DNA of 64,000 bases from Anaeromusa acidaminophila DSM 3853 (GTDB lineage: Bacteria; Bacillota; Negativicutes; Anaeromusales; Anaeromusaceae), in NCBI RefSeq assembly GCF_000374545.1, contig NZ_KB894593.1, positions 1 through 64,000 of the forward strand, written 5' to 3'. Below, piece by piece: positions 9,407-18,074 of the stretch (its first letter is position 1; the number at the start of each line of letters is the position of its first letter). The translations under genes and the position numbers were made by a program. The notes under the pieces were generated by a model. It ran no database searches and was not told the origin of the DNA. It was given only the letters and a program-made list of their open reading frames with translations.

Positions 9407-10791
9407 AAAAAACGCCTATGCCGGAACAAGACGCCATAGAGCGCGGCCGCAACTTCAAAGAAGTGACGTTGGGGTATTCTGAAGAACAGGCCTTGACCGA
9501 AGCGGCGCGCTGTTTGCAGTGCAAAACCGCTCCTTGTCGTCAGGGATGTCCGGTGGGAGTCGATATTCCCGGATTTATCGGCAAGCTGAAAACCGGCGAC
9601 GTTGTTGGGGCCAGGGAAGTGCTGAAAGAATATAATGGTTTGCCAGCTGTTTGCGGCCGCGTCTGCCCGCAGGAAGAACAGTGCGAAAAGTACTGCGTCT
9701 TGGCGAAAAAAGGCGAGGCTGTTGGTATTGGCCGTTTGGAACGCTATACGGCTGACACGGTACGCAGCCAGGATGAACCGCAAGAAGAGACGGCTGCGGC
9801 TGACGCTCAGAAAGTCGCTGTCATCGGTTCAGGACCGGCGGGCTTGACCGCTGCTGGCGAAATGGCCAAGCGCGGCTATAAGGTGACGGTATTTGAAGCC
9901 TTGCACCGTCCGGGAGGCGTGCTGGTGTATGGCATTCCAGAATTTCGCCTGCCTAAAGAAGAAGTGGTTCAAGCAGAAATTGACGCCTTGCGGAAACTGG
10001 GCGTGGATATTGAAGTCAATGTCGTTATCGGCCAGACTTATACTATTGACGAGCTGATGGAAGAAGAGGGCTTTGAAGCTGTGTTTATTGCTACTGGCGC
10101 AGGGCTGCCTCATTTTATGGGTATTCCCGGAGAACAGTACAATGGCGTTTATTCGGCTAATGAGTTTTTGACCCGCTGCAATTTGATGAAAGCCTACCGT
10201 TTTCCCGAATGCGCTACCCCCATTCACGTGGGACGCCGCGTCGCCGTTGTCGGCGGCGGCAATGTAGCCATGGACGCCGCTCGTACGGCGCTGCGCCTGG
10301 GAGCGGAGAAGGTTTATATCGTCTATCGCCGTTCCGAAGCCGAACTGCCGGCGCGTTTGGAAGAAGTGCATCATGCCAAAGAAGAAGGCATTGATTTTCA
10401 GCTTCTCAACAATCCGGTGGAAATCTTGGGCGATGCTGAAGGCTGGGTACGCCAATTGCGTTGCATCCGCATGACTTTGGGCGAGCCGGACGCCTCAGGA
10501 CGCAGACGTCCGGAAGCGGTACCAGGTTCGGAGTTTGAGCTGGATGTAGATACGGTGATCATGGCCATCGGCCAGGGCCCGAATCCGCTGGTGCAGCAGA
10601 CAACCAAAGGTCTGGAAGTCAACCGCCGCGGTAATATTGTAGCTGACGCGGAAACCGGCGCTACCAGCCGCGAAGGCGTTTTTGCCGGTGGTGACGTTGT
10701 CACCGGCGCTGCGACAGTTATTTTGGCCATGGGGGCCGGCAAAAAAGCCGCCGCCGCCATGGATGAGTATCTGAAAAGCAAACGCAAATAA
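9391..10791 (+). CDS. nfnB: NADH-dependent ferredoxin:NADP+ oxidoreductase large subunit (NfnB)
   Basis: A 466-residue homologue of the small subunit of glutamate synthase. The N-terminal part carries Cys runs for two [4Fe-4S] clusters (CLQCKTAPCRQGCP; CGRVCPQEEQCEKYC). Then come an FAD site VIGSGPAGLTAAGEMAKRGY near residue 145 and an NADPH site VVGGGNVAMDAARTALRLGA near residue 286. No glutamate synthase large subunit is nearby and nfnA is directly upstream, so NfnB is the best reading. AAGGAGG (9375-9381) fits ATG 9391 better than ATG 9385. The gene ends the operon that starts at the UbiD homologue. Confidence 0.9.
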   Translation: MSLSLKKTPMPEQDAIERGRNFKEVTLGYSEEQALTEAARCLQCKTAPCRQGCPVGVDIPGFIGKLKTGDVVGAREVLKEYNGLPAVCGRVCPQEEQCEKYCVLAKKGEAVGIGRLERYTADTVRSQDEPQEETAAADAQKVAVIGSGPAGLTAAGEMAKRGYKVTVFEALHRPGGVLVYGIPEFRLPKEEVVQAEIDALRKLGVDIEVNVVIGQTYTIDELMEEEGFEAVFIATGAGLPHFMGIPGEQYNGVYSANEFLTRCNLMKAYRFPECATPIHVGRRVAVVGGGNVAMDAARTALRLGAEKVYIVYRRSEAELPARLEEVHHAKEEGIDFQLLNNPVEILGDAEGWVRQLRCIRMTLGEPDASGRRRPEAVPGSEFELDVDTVIMAIGQGPNPLVQQTTKGLEVNRRGNIVADAETGATSREGVFAGGDVVTGAATVILAMGAGKKAAAAMDEYLKSKRK

Positions 10792-10800
10792 TATAGACAT

Positions 10801-10846
10801 AAAAAACACCATTGGAGGACCTTGCGGTCAGCCAATGGTGTTTTTG
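10801..10846 (+). terminator. Rho-independent terminator after nfnB
   Basis: AAAAACACCATTGG (10802-10815) pairs with CCAATGGTGTTTTT (10832-10845), with a small nested GGACC/GGTC hairpin in the loop. The flanking A and T runs could let it act on both strands, ending nfnB and the converging ilvD. Confidence 0.88.
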
Positions 10847-10957
10847 ATACTATACCAGAATTTATAAGCTTTTACGGATGAAAATCCTAAATTTTCCAAG
10901 GACTAGGAAGTTCTGTATAAACGGCAGCATATCCAACCCCGTTGGCTTTCTTGATTC

Positions 10958-12610
10958 CTACTTCAGCACTGCGCCGCTGTTGGCCGAGGTGACCATGCGA
11001 GCGTAGCGGACCAGGTAGCCTTTGTCCACTTTAGGAGCTGGCGGCTGCCAGGCAGCCTTGCGCTTGGCCATTTCGTCATCGCTAATCGCTACATTCAGCT
11101 TGCGGCCAGGGATGTCGATTTCAATGGTGTCACCGTTTTGGACAAAAGCTAAGGGGCCTCCGTCTCGGGCTTCCGGGGAAATATGGCCGATGCAGGCGCC
11201 GCGGGTCGCGCCGCTGAAGCGGCCGTCCGTCAAGAGCGCTACCTTGAGACCCATGCCGGCGATAACGGCGGTGGGGTTGAGCATTTCTCGCATACCCGGG
11301 CCGCCTTTGGGGCCTTCGTAGCGGATGATGACGACGTCGCCGTTCTGGACTTTTTTGGCGATAATGGCATCGATTGCGTCTTCTTCGGAATCAAAGCATT
11401 TGGCAGGGCCGGTGAAGTTAAGCATATCCGGCGCTACGGCGCTTTCCTTGACGACCGCGGTATCTGGGGCTAAGTTGCCCTTGAGAATGGCGATGCCGCC
11501 TTTGTTCATGTAAGGATCTTCGACGGTACGAATGACATCAGGCCGTAAGATGACTGCCTGTGCTACACGTTCACCCATCGTGCCGTCAACAGTGCGGGCA
11601 GTTAAATCGATGACATTCTTTTTAGCCAGCTCTTTAATAACGGCGTTGATGCCCCCGGCTTCGTTCAGATCCTGCAGATGATGGCTGCCGGCAGGGCTGA
11701 GTTTGGCGATGTACGGCGTTTTGGCGCTAATTTGGTCAAAGGTTTCCGGCGCCAAGGGAACACCGGCTTCGTGGGCGATAGCCAGCAAATGCAGGACGGT
11801 GTTGGAGGAGCCGCCAATGCCCATGTCGACGGCAATAGCGTTGTGGAAAGCGGCAGGCGTTAAGATATCGCGCGGTTTGATGTCGTTAGCCACCAAATCT
11901 AAGATGACTTTGCCGGCTTTTTTTGCCAGCAAACGTCGTTGTCCGTTATAGACGGCTGGAATCGTGCCATTCCCGGGCAGGCCCATGCCAAGTACTTCTG
12001 TTAGGCAGTTCATGCTGTTGGCGGTGAAGAGGCCCGCACAGGAACCGCAGCCGGGACAGCCGGAGGCTTCGAGATCCTCTAACTCTTCGGCGGAAATTTT
12101 ACCGGCCTCAAAACGGCCGGCAGCCTCAAAGAGATTGCTGACGCTGATATCCTTGCCTTGATGGCGGCCAGCTAGCATAGGACCGCCGCTGACGACGACC
12201 GAAGGAATATTCAAGCGAGCGGCAGCCATGAGCATGCCTGGAACAATTTTGTCACAGTTAGGAATGAGTACCAGACCATCGAAACCGTGAGCGGTTGCTA
12301 CGGATTCAATGGAATCGGCAATAAGCTCTCGGCTGGCCAAGGGGAATTTCATGCCGTCATGGCCCATGGCAATGCCATCACAGATGCCGATAGCTGGAAA
12401 TTCCATGGGAGTACCGCCGGCGGCCAAAACCCCCTGCTTGGCTGCTTCGGCAATTTCACGCAAATGCATGTGACCGGGAATGATTTCATTAAAGGAATTG
12501 ACAATGCCGATGAGAGGCTTTTTCAGCTCATCAGGACCAAAGCCCATAGCATAAAAGAGAGTACGATGGGCGGCACGGGTGGAACCTTTTTTTACAATAT
12601 CACTGCGCAA
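10958..12610 (-). CDS. ilvD: Dihydroxy-acid dehydratase
   Basis: A 550-residue IlvD, which dehydrates dihydroxy-acids in valine, isoleucine and leucine synthesis using an Fe-S cluster. Visible are [10 protein letters not shown] near residue 103, [10 protein letters not shown] near residue 175 and the C-terminal [10 protein letters not shown]. The start is uncertain. TTG at 12610 gives MRSDIVKKG, the usual family N-terminus, with AAAAGGAG ten bases upstream. The in-frame ATG at 12661 lies inside a good -10 box and would add 17 residues absent from typical IlvD. It is the only confident minus-strand gene in the window. Confidence 0.93.
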   Translation of the reverse strand: MRSDIVKKGSTRAAHRTLFYAMGFGPDELKKPLIGIVNSFNEIIPGHMHLREIAEAAKQGVLAAGGTPMEFPAIGICDGIAMGHDGMKFPLASRELIADSIESVATAHGFDGLVLIPNCDKIVPGMLMAAARLNIPSVVVSGGPMLAGRHQGKDISVSNLFEAAGRFEAGKISAEELEDLEASGCPGCGSCAGLFTANSMNCLTEVLGMGLPGNGTIPAVYNGQRRLLAKKAGKVILDLVANDIKPRDILTPAAFHNAIAVDMGIGGSSNTVLHLLAIAHEAGVPLAPETFDQISAKTPYIAKLSPAGSHHLQDLNEAGGINAVIKELAKKNVIDLTARTVDGTMGERVAQAVILRPDVIRTVEDPYMNKGGIAILKGNLAPDTAVVKESAVAPDMLNFTGPAKCFDSEEDAIDAIIAKKVQNGDVVIIRYEGPKGGPGMREMLNPTAVIAGMGLKVALLTDGRFSGATRGACIGHISPEARDGGPLAFVQNGDTIEIDIPGRKLNVAISDDEMAKRKAAWQPPAPKVDKGYLVRYARMVTSANSGAVLK

Positions 12611-12652
12611 GAAAAGCTCACTCCTTTTCCTCTTGAGAGGTCTTTTGTTAAG

Positions 12653-12681
12653 ATCATACACTGGAAAAATACATAATGCAA
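12653..12681 (-). promoter_or_regulatory. Sigma-70-type promoter for ilvD
   Basis: Read on the minus strand: TTGCAT (12681-12676), a 17-bp spacer and TATGAT (12658-12653), about 42 bases before the TTG start. It diverges from the valS promoter 40 bp away. Confidence 0.5.
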
Positions 12682-12719
12682 GATTGAAAAGCCTGAAAGT
12701 TATTGTAAGTAAAGCGGTG

Positions 12720-12748
12720 TTGACAAGGAATAAGCAAGCAGGTATGAT
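12720..12748 (+). promoter_or_regulatory. Sigma-70 promoter of the valS T-box transcript
   Basis: A perfect TTGACA (12720-12725), a 17-bp spacer and TATGAT (12743-12748). This is one of the strongest promoter matches in the window and leads directly into the T-box leader. Confidence 0.85.
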
Positions 12749-12767
12749 AAAAATAATTGCATAGAAA

Positions 12768-13005
12768 GTGAAGATGGGAAGAGTAGACGTCGAATTGCGG
12801 TCAGAGAAAAGACCCTTGGCTGGAAGGTCTTACGGAAACGATGGTTGAAGGTCCTCCCGGAGCTGCTGCGCTGAACCCAATAGTAGGCGCAGCCGTCGGC
12901 GGCTATGTTACAGCCGTTAGAGTCCGGGGCGACCCGGAGAAGCAAGGTGGTACCGCGAAATGAGGCTTTTTCGTCCTTACAAAAAGGATGAAAAGGCCTT
13001 TTATT
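12768..13005 (+). promoter_or_regulatory. T-box leader (valine-specific) controlling valS
   Basis: The leader holds the T-box core AAGCAAGGTGGTACCGCG (12941-12958) and a following terminator (AGGCTTTTTCGTCCTT against AAGGATGAAAAGGCCT, then T-rich). A stem I-like region covers about 12770-12860. By alignment with the aroF T-box here, the specifier falls three bases after GAAG, at GTC 12851-12853, a valine codon. Uncharged tRNA-Val would stabilise the antiterminator and let valS be transcribed. The fold itself was read by eye. Confidence 0.92.
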
Positions 13006-13006
13006 G
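12963..13006 (+). terminator. T-box-controlled terminator before valS
   Basis: AGGCTTTTTCGTCCTT (12963-12978) pairs with AAGGATGAAAAGGCCT (12984-12999) and is followed by TTTTATTG. It competes with the antiterminator formed by the T-box core just upstream. Confidence 0.85.
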
Positions 13007-13023
13007 TTGAAAGGGGAACAGGC

Positions 13024-15678
13024 ATGACAGAGAAAAACTTATCCAGTGTGTATGATCCCAAGGGTGTCGAAGAAAAATGGTATACAGCTTGGGAAAAAGA
13101 AGGCTGCTTTCATGCAGAAGCTAATGAACAAAAAGATGCTTTCAGTATTGTAATTCCACCGCCTAATGTAACGGGGCAGTTGCATATGGGGCATGCTCTT
13201 GATAATACGTTGCAGGATATTTTAATTCGTTGGCATCGGATGCGCGGCGACGACACTCTTTGGATGCCCGGCACTGACCATGCAGGCATTGCTACCCAAA
13301 TTAAAGTGGAAGAGATGCTGAAAAAAGAAGAAGGCAAAAGCCGTTATGATCTAGGGCGTGATGCTTTCATTGAACGCGTTTGGGAATGGAAACAGCAGTA
13401 TGGCGACCGTATTACTAGGCAACTGCGGAGCTTGGGAGCTTCCTGTGATTGGGAGCGGGAACGCTTTACGATGGATGAAGGATGTTCTCAAGCTGTTCGG
13501 GAGGTCTTTGTTTCTCTATATGAAAAGGGGCTGATTTATCAAGGACACCGCATTACCAATTGGTGTGTGCGTTGTCATACGGCTTTAAGCGATATTGAAG
13601 TAGAGCATGAGGAAAAAGAAGGTCATTTGTATCATCTGCGCTATGAAGTGGAAGGTGAAGCCGGCCGTCACGTGATCATTGCCACCACGCGTCCTGAGAC
13701 CATGTTGGGCGATACGGCGGTGGCGGTGCATCCGGACGATGCGCGTTACAAGGATTTAATCGGCAAAACTTTGATTCTGCCGGTGGTGAATCGTCGCATT
13801 CCTCTTTTAGCGGATGACTATGTTGATCCTTCCTTTGGTACAGGGGCTGTAAAAATTACGCCAGCCCATGATCCTAACGATTTTGAGATGGGGCAGCGTC
13901 ACAAACTGGAACAGGTTGTAGTTATTGGACCCGAAGGAAATATGACCGAAGAGGCTGGTAAATACGCCGGACAGGATCGTTACGAGTGTCGCAAAGAGCT
14001 TTTGGCGGACTTGGAAGCGATGGGCGTTTTGGTTAAGGTAGAAAGCCATCCGCATGCAGTGGGCCATTGCCAGCGCTGCGGAACCGTTGTGGAGCCATTG
14101 GTATCTAAACAGTGGTTTGTGAAAATGGAACCATTGGCGAAACCGGCGATGGAAGTAGTTCGGGATGGTCGGGTGCAGTTTGTGCCGGAGCGTTTCAGTC
14201 GCACTTATTTGAACTGGTTGGAAAACATCCGCGACTGGTGTATTTCCCGGCAAATTTGGTGGGGACACCGCATTCCCGCTTGGTACTGCGAAAGCTGCGG
14301 CAAAACCATTGTTTCCCGGGATGATCTGACAGTTTGCCCGCATTGCGGCGGCGCTGTCGAGCAGGATCCAGACGTGCTGGATACGTGGTTTAGCTCCGCG
14401 TTATGGCCTTTTTCTACGATGGGGTGGCCGGAAAACACTGTGGAGTTGCGGCAGTTTTATCCCACAAGCGTGTTGGTAACCGGTTATGATATTATTTTCT
14501 TCTGGGTAGCGCGGATGATTATGATGGGCCTAGAATTCAAGCAGGAAATTCCTTTCCATCATGTCTTCATTCATGGTTTGGTGCGCGACAGCCAGGGACG
14601 AAAAATGTCCAAGTCGTTGGGGAATGGCATTGATCCGCTGGAAGTAGTGGAGAAGTATGGCGCCGATACGCTGCGCTTTATGCTGATTACAGGCAACACG
14701 CCTGGCAATGATATGCGTTTTTATTGGGAGCGGGTGGAAGCCAGCCGTAACTTCGCCAATAAAATTTGGAACGCTTCCCGCTTTGTGCTGATGAACCTGG
14801 AAGGCTTTAACGGCCAGGCGCCGCAGGCGGAACAGCTGACCTTGGCGGATCGCTGGATTCTCAGCCGCTATGACAAAGTGGCTAAAGCGGTGACCGATAA
14901 CCTGGGCCGCTTCGAACTGGGAGAGGCAGCTCGCTTGGTGTATGAATTCCTTTGGGGCGAGTACTGCGATTGGTATATTGAAATGGCGAAGCCGCGTTTG
15001 TACAACAAGGAAGAAGCGGAGCAGCGCGCGGTGGCCCAGTATGTGTTATGGGAGGTTCTGGAAGGAACCATGCGTCTGCTGCATCCTTTCATGCCTTTTA
15101 TTACCGAAGAAATCTGGCAGCATCTGCCTCATGAAGGCAGCAGCATTATGAAAGCCTCTTGGCCTTCTGCGCAGACGGAACGGAATGATGCCGCGGCAGA
15201 AACGCAGATGAACCTGATCATGGAGGCCGTCAAAGGCATACGTAACATGCGGGCGGAAATGAATGTGCCACCGGGACGGCGCAGCGAAGTGATTCTGCAG
15301 GCAGGCAGTGAAGATGTGCGCAGCGTGCTGCAGCAAAACGAAGGATATTTCCGTCAATTGGCGGCGGCAGAGCCTGTGACCTTGCCGGCAGTGGGCGCGG
15401 AAAAACCGGAGAACGCGATGGCGACTGTGGTAGCTGGGCTGGAAGTATACCTGCCGCTTAAGGGCTTGATTGACGTAGAAAAAGAAACGGCCCGCCTCTC
15501 GAAAGAGCGTGAAGCTCTGACCAAGGAACTAGCGAGGATTACCGGCAAGCTTGGCAACGAAGGCTTTATGGCTAAAGCACCGGCGGCGGTAGTTGAAAAA
15601 GAACGCGCTAAAGCGCAAGAGTGCGAGGAAAAATTAGGCGCAATCCGCGAACGCATGGACTATTTAGCAACGTTGTAA
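13024..15678 (+). CDS. valS: Valyl-tRNA synthetase
   Basis: An 884-residue class I synthetase. The HIGH motif appears as [10 protein letters not shown] near residue 50 and [12 protein letters not shown] near residue 525. The editing domain, with Zn-ribbon-like Cys pairs (CQRCG; CESCGK; CPHCGG), lies between them, and a C-terminal coiled coil covers about residues 820-880. It charges tRNA-Val. ATG 13024 is chosen with AAAGGGG close upstream; the frame stays open a further 36 bases into the T-box terminator, which cannot be coding. Expression should rise on valine starvation through the T-box. Confidence 0.97.
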   Translation: MTEKNLSSVYDPKGVEEKWYTAWEKEGCFHAEANEQKDAFSIVIPPPNVTGQLHMGHALDNTLQDILIRWHRMRGDDTLWMPGTDHAGIATQIKVEEMLKKEEGKSRYDLGRDAFIERVWEWKQQYGDRITRQLRSLGASCDWERERFTMDEGCSQAVREVFVSLYEKGLIYQGHRITNWCVRCHTALSDIEVEHEEKEGHLYHLRYEVEGEAGRHVIIATTRPETMLGDTAVAVHPDDARYKDLIGKTLILPVVNRRIPLLADDYVDPSFGTGAVKITPAHDPNDFEMGQRHKLEQVVVIGPEGNMTEEAGKYAGQDRYECRKELLADLEAMGVLVKVESHPHAVGHCQRCGTVVEPLVSKQWFVKMEPLAKPAMEVVRDGRVQFVPERFSRTYLNWLENIRDWCISRQIWWGHRIPAWYCESCGKTIVSRDDLTVCPHCGGAVEQDPDVLDTWFSSALWPFSTMGWPENTVELRQFYPTSVLVTGYDIIFFWVARMIMMGLEFKQEIPFHHVFIHGLVRDSQGRKMSKSLGNGIDPLEVVEKYGADTLRFMLITGNTPGNDMRFYWERVEASRNFANKIWNASRFVLMNLEGFNGQAPQAEQLTLADRWILSRYDKVAKAVTDNLGRFELGEAARLVYEFLWGEYCDWYIEMAKPRLYNKEEAEQRAVAQYVLWEVLEGTMRLLHPFMPFITEEIWQHLPHEGSSIMKASWPSAQTERNDAAAETQMNLIMEAVKGIRNMRAEMNVPPGRRSEVILQAGSEDVRSVLQQNEGYFRQLAAAEPVTLPAVGAEKPENAMATVVAGLEVYLPLKGLIDVEKETARLSKEREALTKELARITGKLGNEGFMAKAPAAVVEKERAKAQECEEKLGAIRERMDYLATL

Positions 15679-15697
15679 TCTACGGAGTTCTACAATG

Positions 15698-15735
15698 CGC
15701 CGCTGCCCCCTCTGGTGGCAGCGGCGTTAGTTTTA
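15698..15735 (+). terminator. Likely terminator after valS
   Basis: CGCCGCTGCC (15698-15707) pairs with GGCAGCGGCG (15717-15726), ten perfect base pairs, followed by TTAGTTTTAA. The T-tract is weak. Confidence 0.6.
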
Positions 15736-15737
15736 AG

Positions 15738-15897
15738 GGAAAGCATTGCTTTATTTGCCATCCATCTTGTCGAGCCTTTTTTCTCTCTCTGCGTTGTCAA
15801 ATCTTCGACATAGCGCCGCTATGCCTGTGATTTGTCGCCTAGATAGAAGCAAAAAATTCTTTGCCAATCTGGACAGCTCATTTCAGCAGTGCTTTCC
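15738..15897. repeat. 160-bp imperfect palindrome (MITE- or REP-like)
   Basis: The ends are near-perfect inverted copies: GGAAAGCATTGCT (15738-15750) and AGCAGTGCTTTCC (15885-15897), 12 of 13 matching. The centre CATAGCGCCGCTATG (15809-15823) is also a hairpin, flanked by CAAATC and GATTTG. The arms between them match loosely along their whole length, so the element folds into one long hairpin. It has no open frame and lies between the valS terminator and folC. Confidence 0.65.
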
Positions 15898-15953
15898 TTC
15901 TAGCGATCAATACTCAATTTAGAAAGTGCGTAAACTTGAAAGGAGGTTTTTCG

Positions 15954-17249
15954 ATGACTTATCAAGAGTCGATTGCATACTTGGAAGGTTTGTCGCGTTT
16001 TGGCATTCGTCTGGGTTTGGAACGGATGCAGGAGCTGGTAATTCGTTTAGGGCATCCGGAGAAAAAATATCCTACCATTCATATTACCGGCACAAACGGC
16101 AAGGGATCTACGACAGCTTGTTTGGCTGCTGTTTTGCGGGAAGCCGGTTTTCGTACCGGCATGTATACGTCGCCGCATCTGGAACGTTATACAGAACGTA
16201 TGCGTATTGACGGCTTGGAAGTGGAAGAGTCTGTTTTTGCCGACGCGATTGAACAAACGGCTGCAGCGGCGCGAGAGATGGAGCGGGACGGCTTGGAACA
16301 TCCGACACAGTTTGAGGTGCTGACGGCAGCTGCATTTGTCGTGTTTGCGGTCATGAAAGTGGACTACGCAGTAATTGAAGTTGGGCTGGGCGGGAGCCTG
16401 GATTCAACTAATGTCATTGACAGTCGGGTGGCGGTAATTACCAATGTGACCCTGGAACATGAGGATCGCTGCGGGTCTACGGTGAGGGAAATAGCTGAAC
16501 ATAAGGCGGGGATTATCAAGAAAAACGCTCAAGTCTTGACGGCTGCGCAGGGAGAGGCGCTTGAGGTTATCCGACGCCGAGCGGCTGAGTGCGGCGCGGT
16601 GGTGCAAGTGCTCGGCGAAGAATGGCAAGCCCAGATACAGTCTATGTCTTTAAACGGAATTTCCTGGAGGCTGCAGCAGCCTGACGGATCCAACTGGTCT
16701 TTGCAGGCGCGCCTTGTGGGGGAACATCAAGCATATAACGCCTCGTTGGCGGTAATGGCGGCGTTAGCATTAAGGGAAACCGCAGTGAACCAGGAAGCTG
16801 TTGCTAGCGGTTTGGCAAAGGCTTGCTGGCCGGGGCGCTTTGAAGTGCTGCGCACCCAGCCGCCGCTGGTGGTTGACGGGGCGCATAATCCGGCTGGCGC
16901 TGCGGTGCTGCGGCGCACATTGGACCAAGTGTTTCCAGGGGATGCGGTGCTTTTTTTATTAGGTATTTTAAAGGATAAGGATATTGATGGTATTACCAGC
17001 ATTTTGGTGCGGGAACAAGATCGGGTCATTGCGGTGAGGCCTCTTTCAGAACGCGCCGCAGAAGCGAAGGATTTGGCGAGCCATTTTCCGCCGCACCAAG
17101 TGGAAGCAGTGCAGGATTGGGGAGAGGGTGTAAACCGGTTGTTGCAATTGGCGGAGCAAGAGCCGCAGAAAGTGGCTTGCGTAGCAGGGTCGCTATACTT
17201 GCTAGGCGCGGTACGGCCTCTTCTTCTGGGAAAATTGCAAAACAAATAA
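15954..17249 (+). CDS. folC: Folylpolyglutamate synthase/dihydrofolate synthase
   Basis: A 431-residue Mur-ligase-family protein with the ATP loop HITGTNGKGSTTACLAA near residue 45 and VDGAHNPAGA near residue 308. It adds glutamate to folates, keeping cofactors for FolD and Fhs in the cell. valS-folC is a common Firmicute gene pair, here split by a terminator and a palindrome. AAAGGAGG (15939-15946) sits seven bases before ATG 15954; the longer open frame reaches into the palindrome and has no site. No separate promoter was clear. Confidence 0.95.
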   Translation: MTYQESIAYLEGLSRFGIRLGLERMQELVIRLGHPEKKYPTIHITGTNGKGSTTACLAAVLREAGFRTGMYTSPHLERYTERMRIDGLEVEESVFADAIEQTAAAAREMERDGLEHPTQFEVLTAAAFVVFAVMKVDYAVIEVGLGGSLDSTNVIDSRVAVITNVTLEHEDRCGSTVREIAEHKAGIIKKNAQVLTAAQGEALEVIRRRAAECGAVVQVLGEEWQAQIQSMSLNGISWRLQQPDGSNWSLQARLVGEHQAYNASLAVMAALALRETAVNQEAVASGLAKACWPGRFEVLRTQPPLVVDGAHNPAGAAVLRRTLDQVFPGDAVLFLLGILKDKDIDGITSILVREQDRVIAVRPLSERAAEAKDLASHFPPHQVEAVQDWGEGVNRLLQLAEQEPQKVACVAGSLYLLGAVRPLLLGKLQNK

Positions 17250-17293
17250 TTACAAATCAGCAAAGAATACAAAATATTTAGATGATACATGTT

Positions 17294-17346
17294 TACCTCC
17301 TTGTCGAAATTTGGTAAAGTTGTCTACGGAAAGTGACAAGGAGGTA
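17294..17346 (+). promoter_or_regulatory. Perfect 12-bp inverted repeat covering a ribosome binding site
   Basis: TACCTCCTTGTC (17294-17305) is exactly complementary to GACAAGGAGGTA (17335-17346). The right arm contains the AAGGAGG site of the next gene. If transcription starts upstream, the mRNA would fold and mask the site. The 29-base loop is A/T-rich. Alternatively it is a DNA operator. Confidence 0.6.
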
Positions 17347-17351
17347 TGGTC

Positions 17352-17732
17352 ATGCGCATTGAAGAGTTTGCTCAGCGTTTTTTTCAAAACGCCTTGCCGG
17401 AGGGGACATGGCGTTATCATGGGACCAAGGGGCTGGTAGAACCTTTAGCGGAACCGCCAGTACCGGGAGCTAGTCCTGTCATTACTCTGGAAATTCTGCG
17501 GGGGCAGACTTCTAATCAATTACAGGCGCGCTCTTGGTTTCACCAGCAGCAACGTTGGCTGGATCATGCATCATTTACGTGCGAAGCGCATCCGCCGACC
17601 ATTCGTGAAGCCTTGGGCGAAATGTCTCACCAGGTCAGCCGGCAGTTGCCGGAGGATGTCTGGATGCGGCGGGAGTTCAAATTTGACGTACTAGAGCTGC
17701 AACAGGCTTTTGCGCCTTGGCAAAAAATATAA
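17352..17732 (+). CDS. Conserved-looking protein of unknown function, 126 aa
   Basis: I do not recognise this protein. It starts MRIEEFAQRFFQNALPEG, has no signal peptide or membrane segment, is rich in Gln, Trp and His (RSWFHQQQRWLDH in the middle), and ends in a mixed helical region. The start is ATG 17352, with AAGGAGG seven bases upstream; ATG 17346 overlaps that site. Codon use resembles its neighbours, so it is probably a real gene. It is a single-gene unit between an inverted repeat and a terminator. Confidence 0.7.
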   Translation: MRIEEFAQRFFQNALPEGTWRYHGTKGLVEPLAEPPVPGASPVITLEILRGQTSNQLQARSWFHQQQRWLDHASFTCEAHPPTIREALGEMSHQVSRQLPEDVWMRREFKFDVLELQQAFAPWQKI

Positions 17733-17736
17733 AGAG

Positions 17737-17769
17737 AAAAAGCATTCCTGCCGAAGGAATGCTTTTTTT
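17737..17769 (+). terminator. Rho-independent terminator
   Basis: AGCATTCCT (17741-17749) pairs with AGGAATGCT (17755-17763), preceded by AAAA and followed by seven T. It closes the 126-aa gene. Confidence 0.9.
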
Positions 17770-18035
17770 GTACGCAATCGCCGCTGTTTACTAGCGTTTC
17801 CTCTGCTAACTCTGGCCTTTTCTCTGTTTCTGTGTAAATCTCCTAACTCCGTCGTGTCCTCCATCTACGCCCGTTAAAAATCAGGTGCTTTTTTCTCCTG
17901 CGTACCCTCTATGGATGTCGGTTGCCATGCCATCCGTGGCGCAACCGACCCTAGTCGCATCCTGCGCCGTCGCCGGTTCTCCTGTTCGACCCAACTCCGT
18001 CTTGCTCGCTGTCTCTTGTATCCGCAGCAGGGACA
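17770..18035. repeat. Pyrimidine-rich intergenic element with hairpins
   Basis: This 265-bp gene-free stretch differs in base use from both neighbours. The first half has repeated CTCTG, CTCC and TGTGT-like words (TTCTCTGTTTCTGTGTAA; AACTCCGTCGTGTCCTCC). The second half has a perfect 9-bp inverted repeat, GTCGGTTGC (17917-17925) and GCAACCGAC (17941-17949), with a smaller GCCA/TGGC stem inside. Similar pseudo-periodic intergenic sequences occur in many bacterial genomes. I see no frame with a ribosome binding site. Confidence 0.5.
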
Positions 18036-18044
18036 GGCTATAAT
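18016..18044 (+). promoter_or_regulatory. Sigma-70-type promoter for the O-antigen-ligase-like gene
   Basis: TTGTAT (18016-18021), a 17-bp spacer and a perfect TATAAT (18039-18044), 30 bases before the start codon. Confidence 0.65.
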
Positions 18045-18074
18045 TGGTGGAGAACAAGGATGCGGAGGATGTTT

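Noticed and set aside
12611..12661. Longer IlvD start at ATG 12661
   Set aside because: The ATG overlaps a good -10 box and adds residues not found in the family; TTG 12610 has a ribosome binding site.
12700..12945. 81-codon minus-strand frame upstream of valS
   Set aside because: It covers the valS promoter and T-box leader, which explain the sequence.
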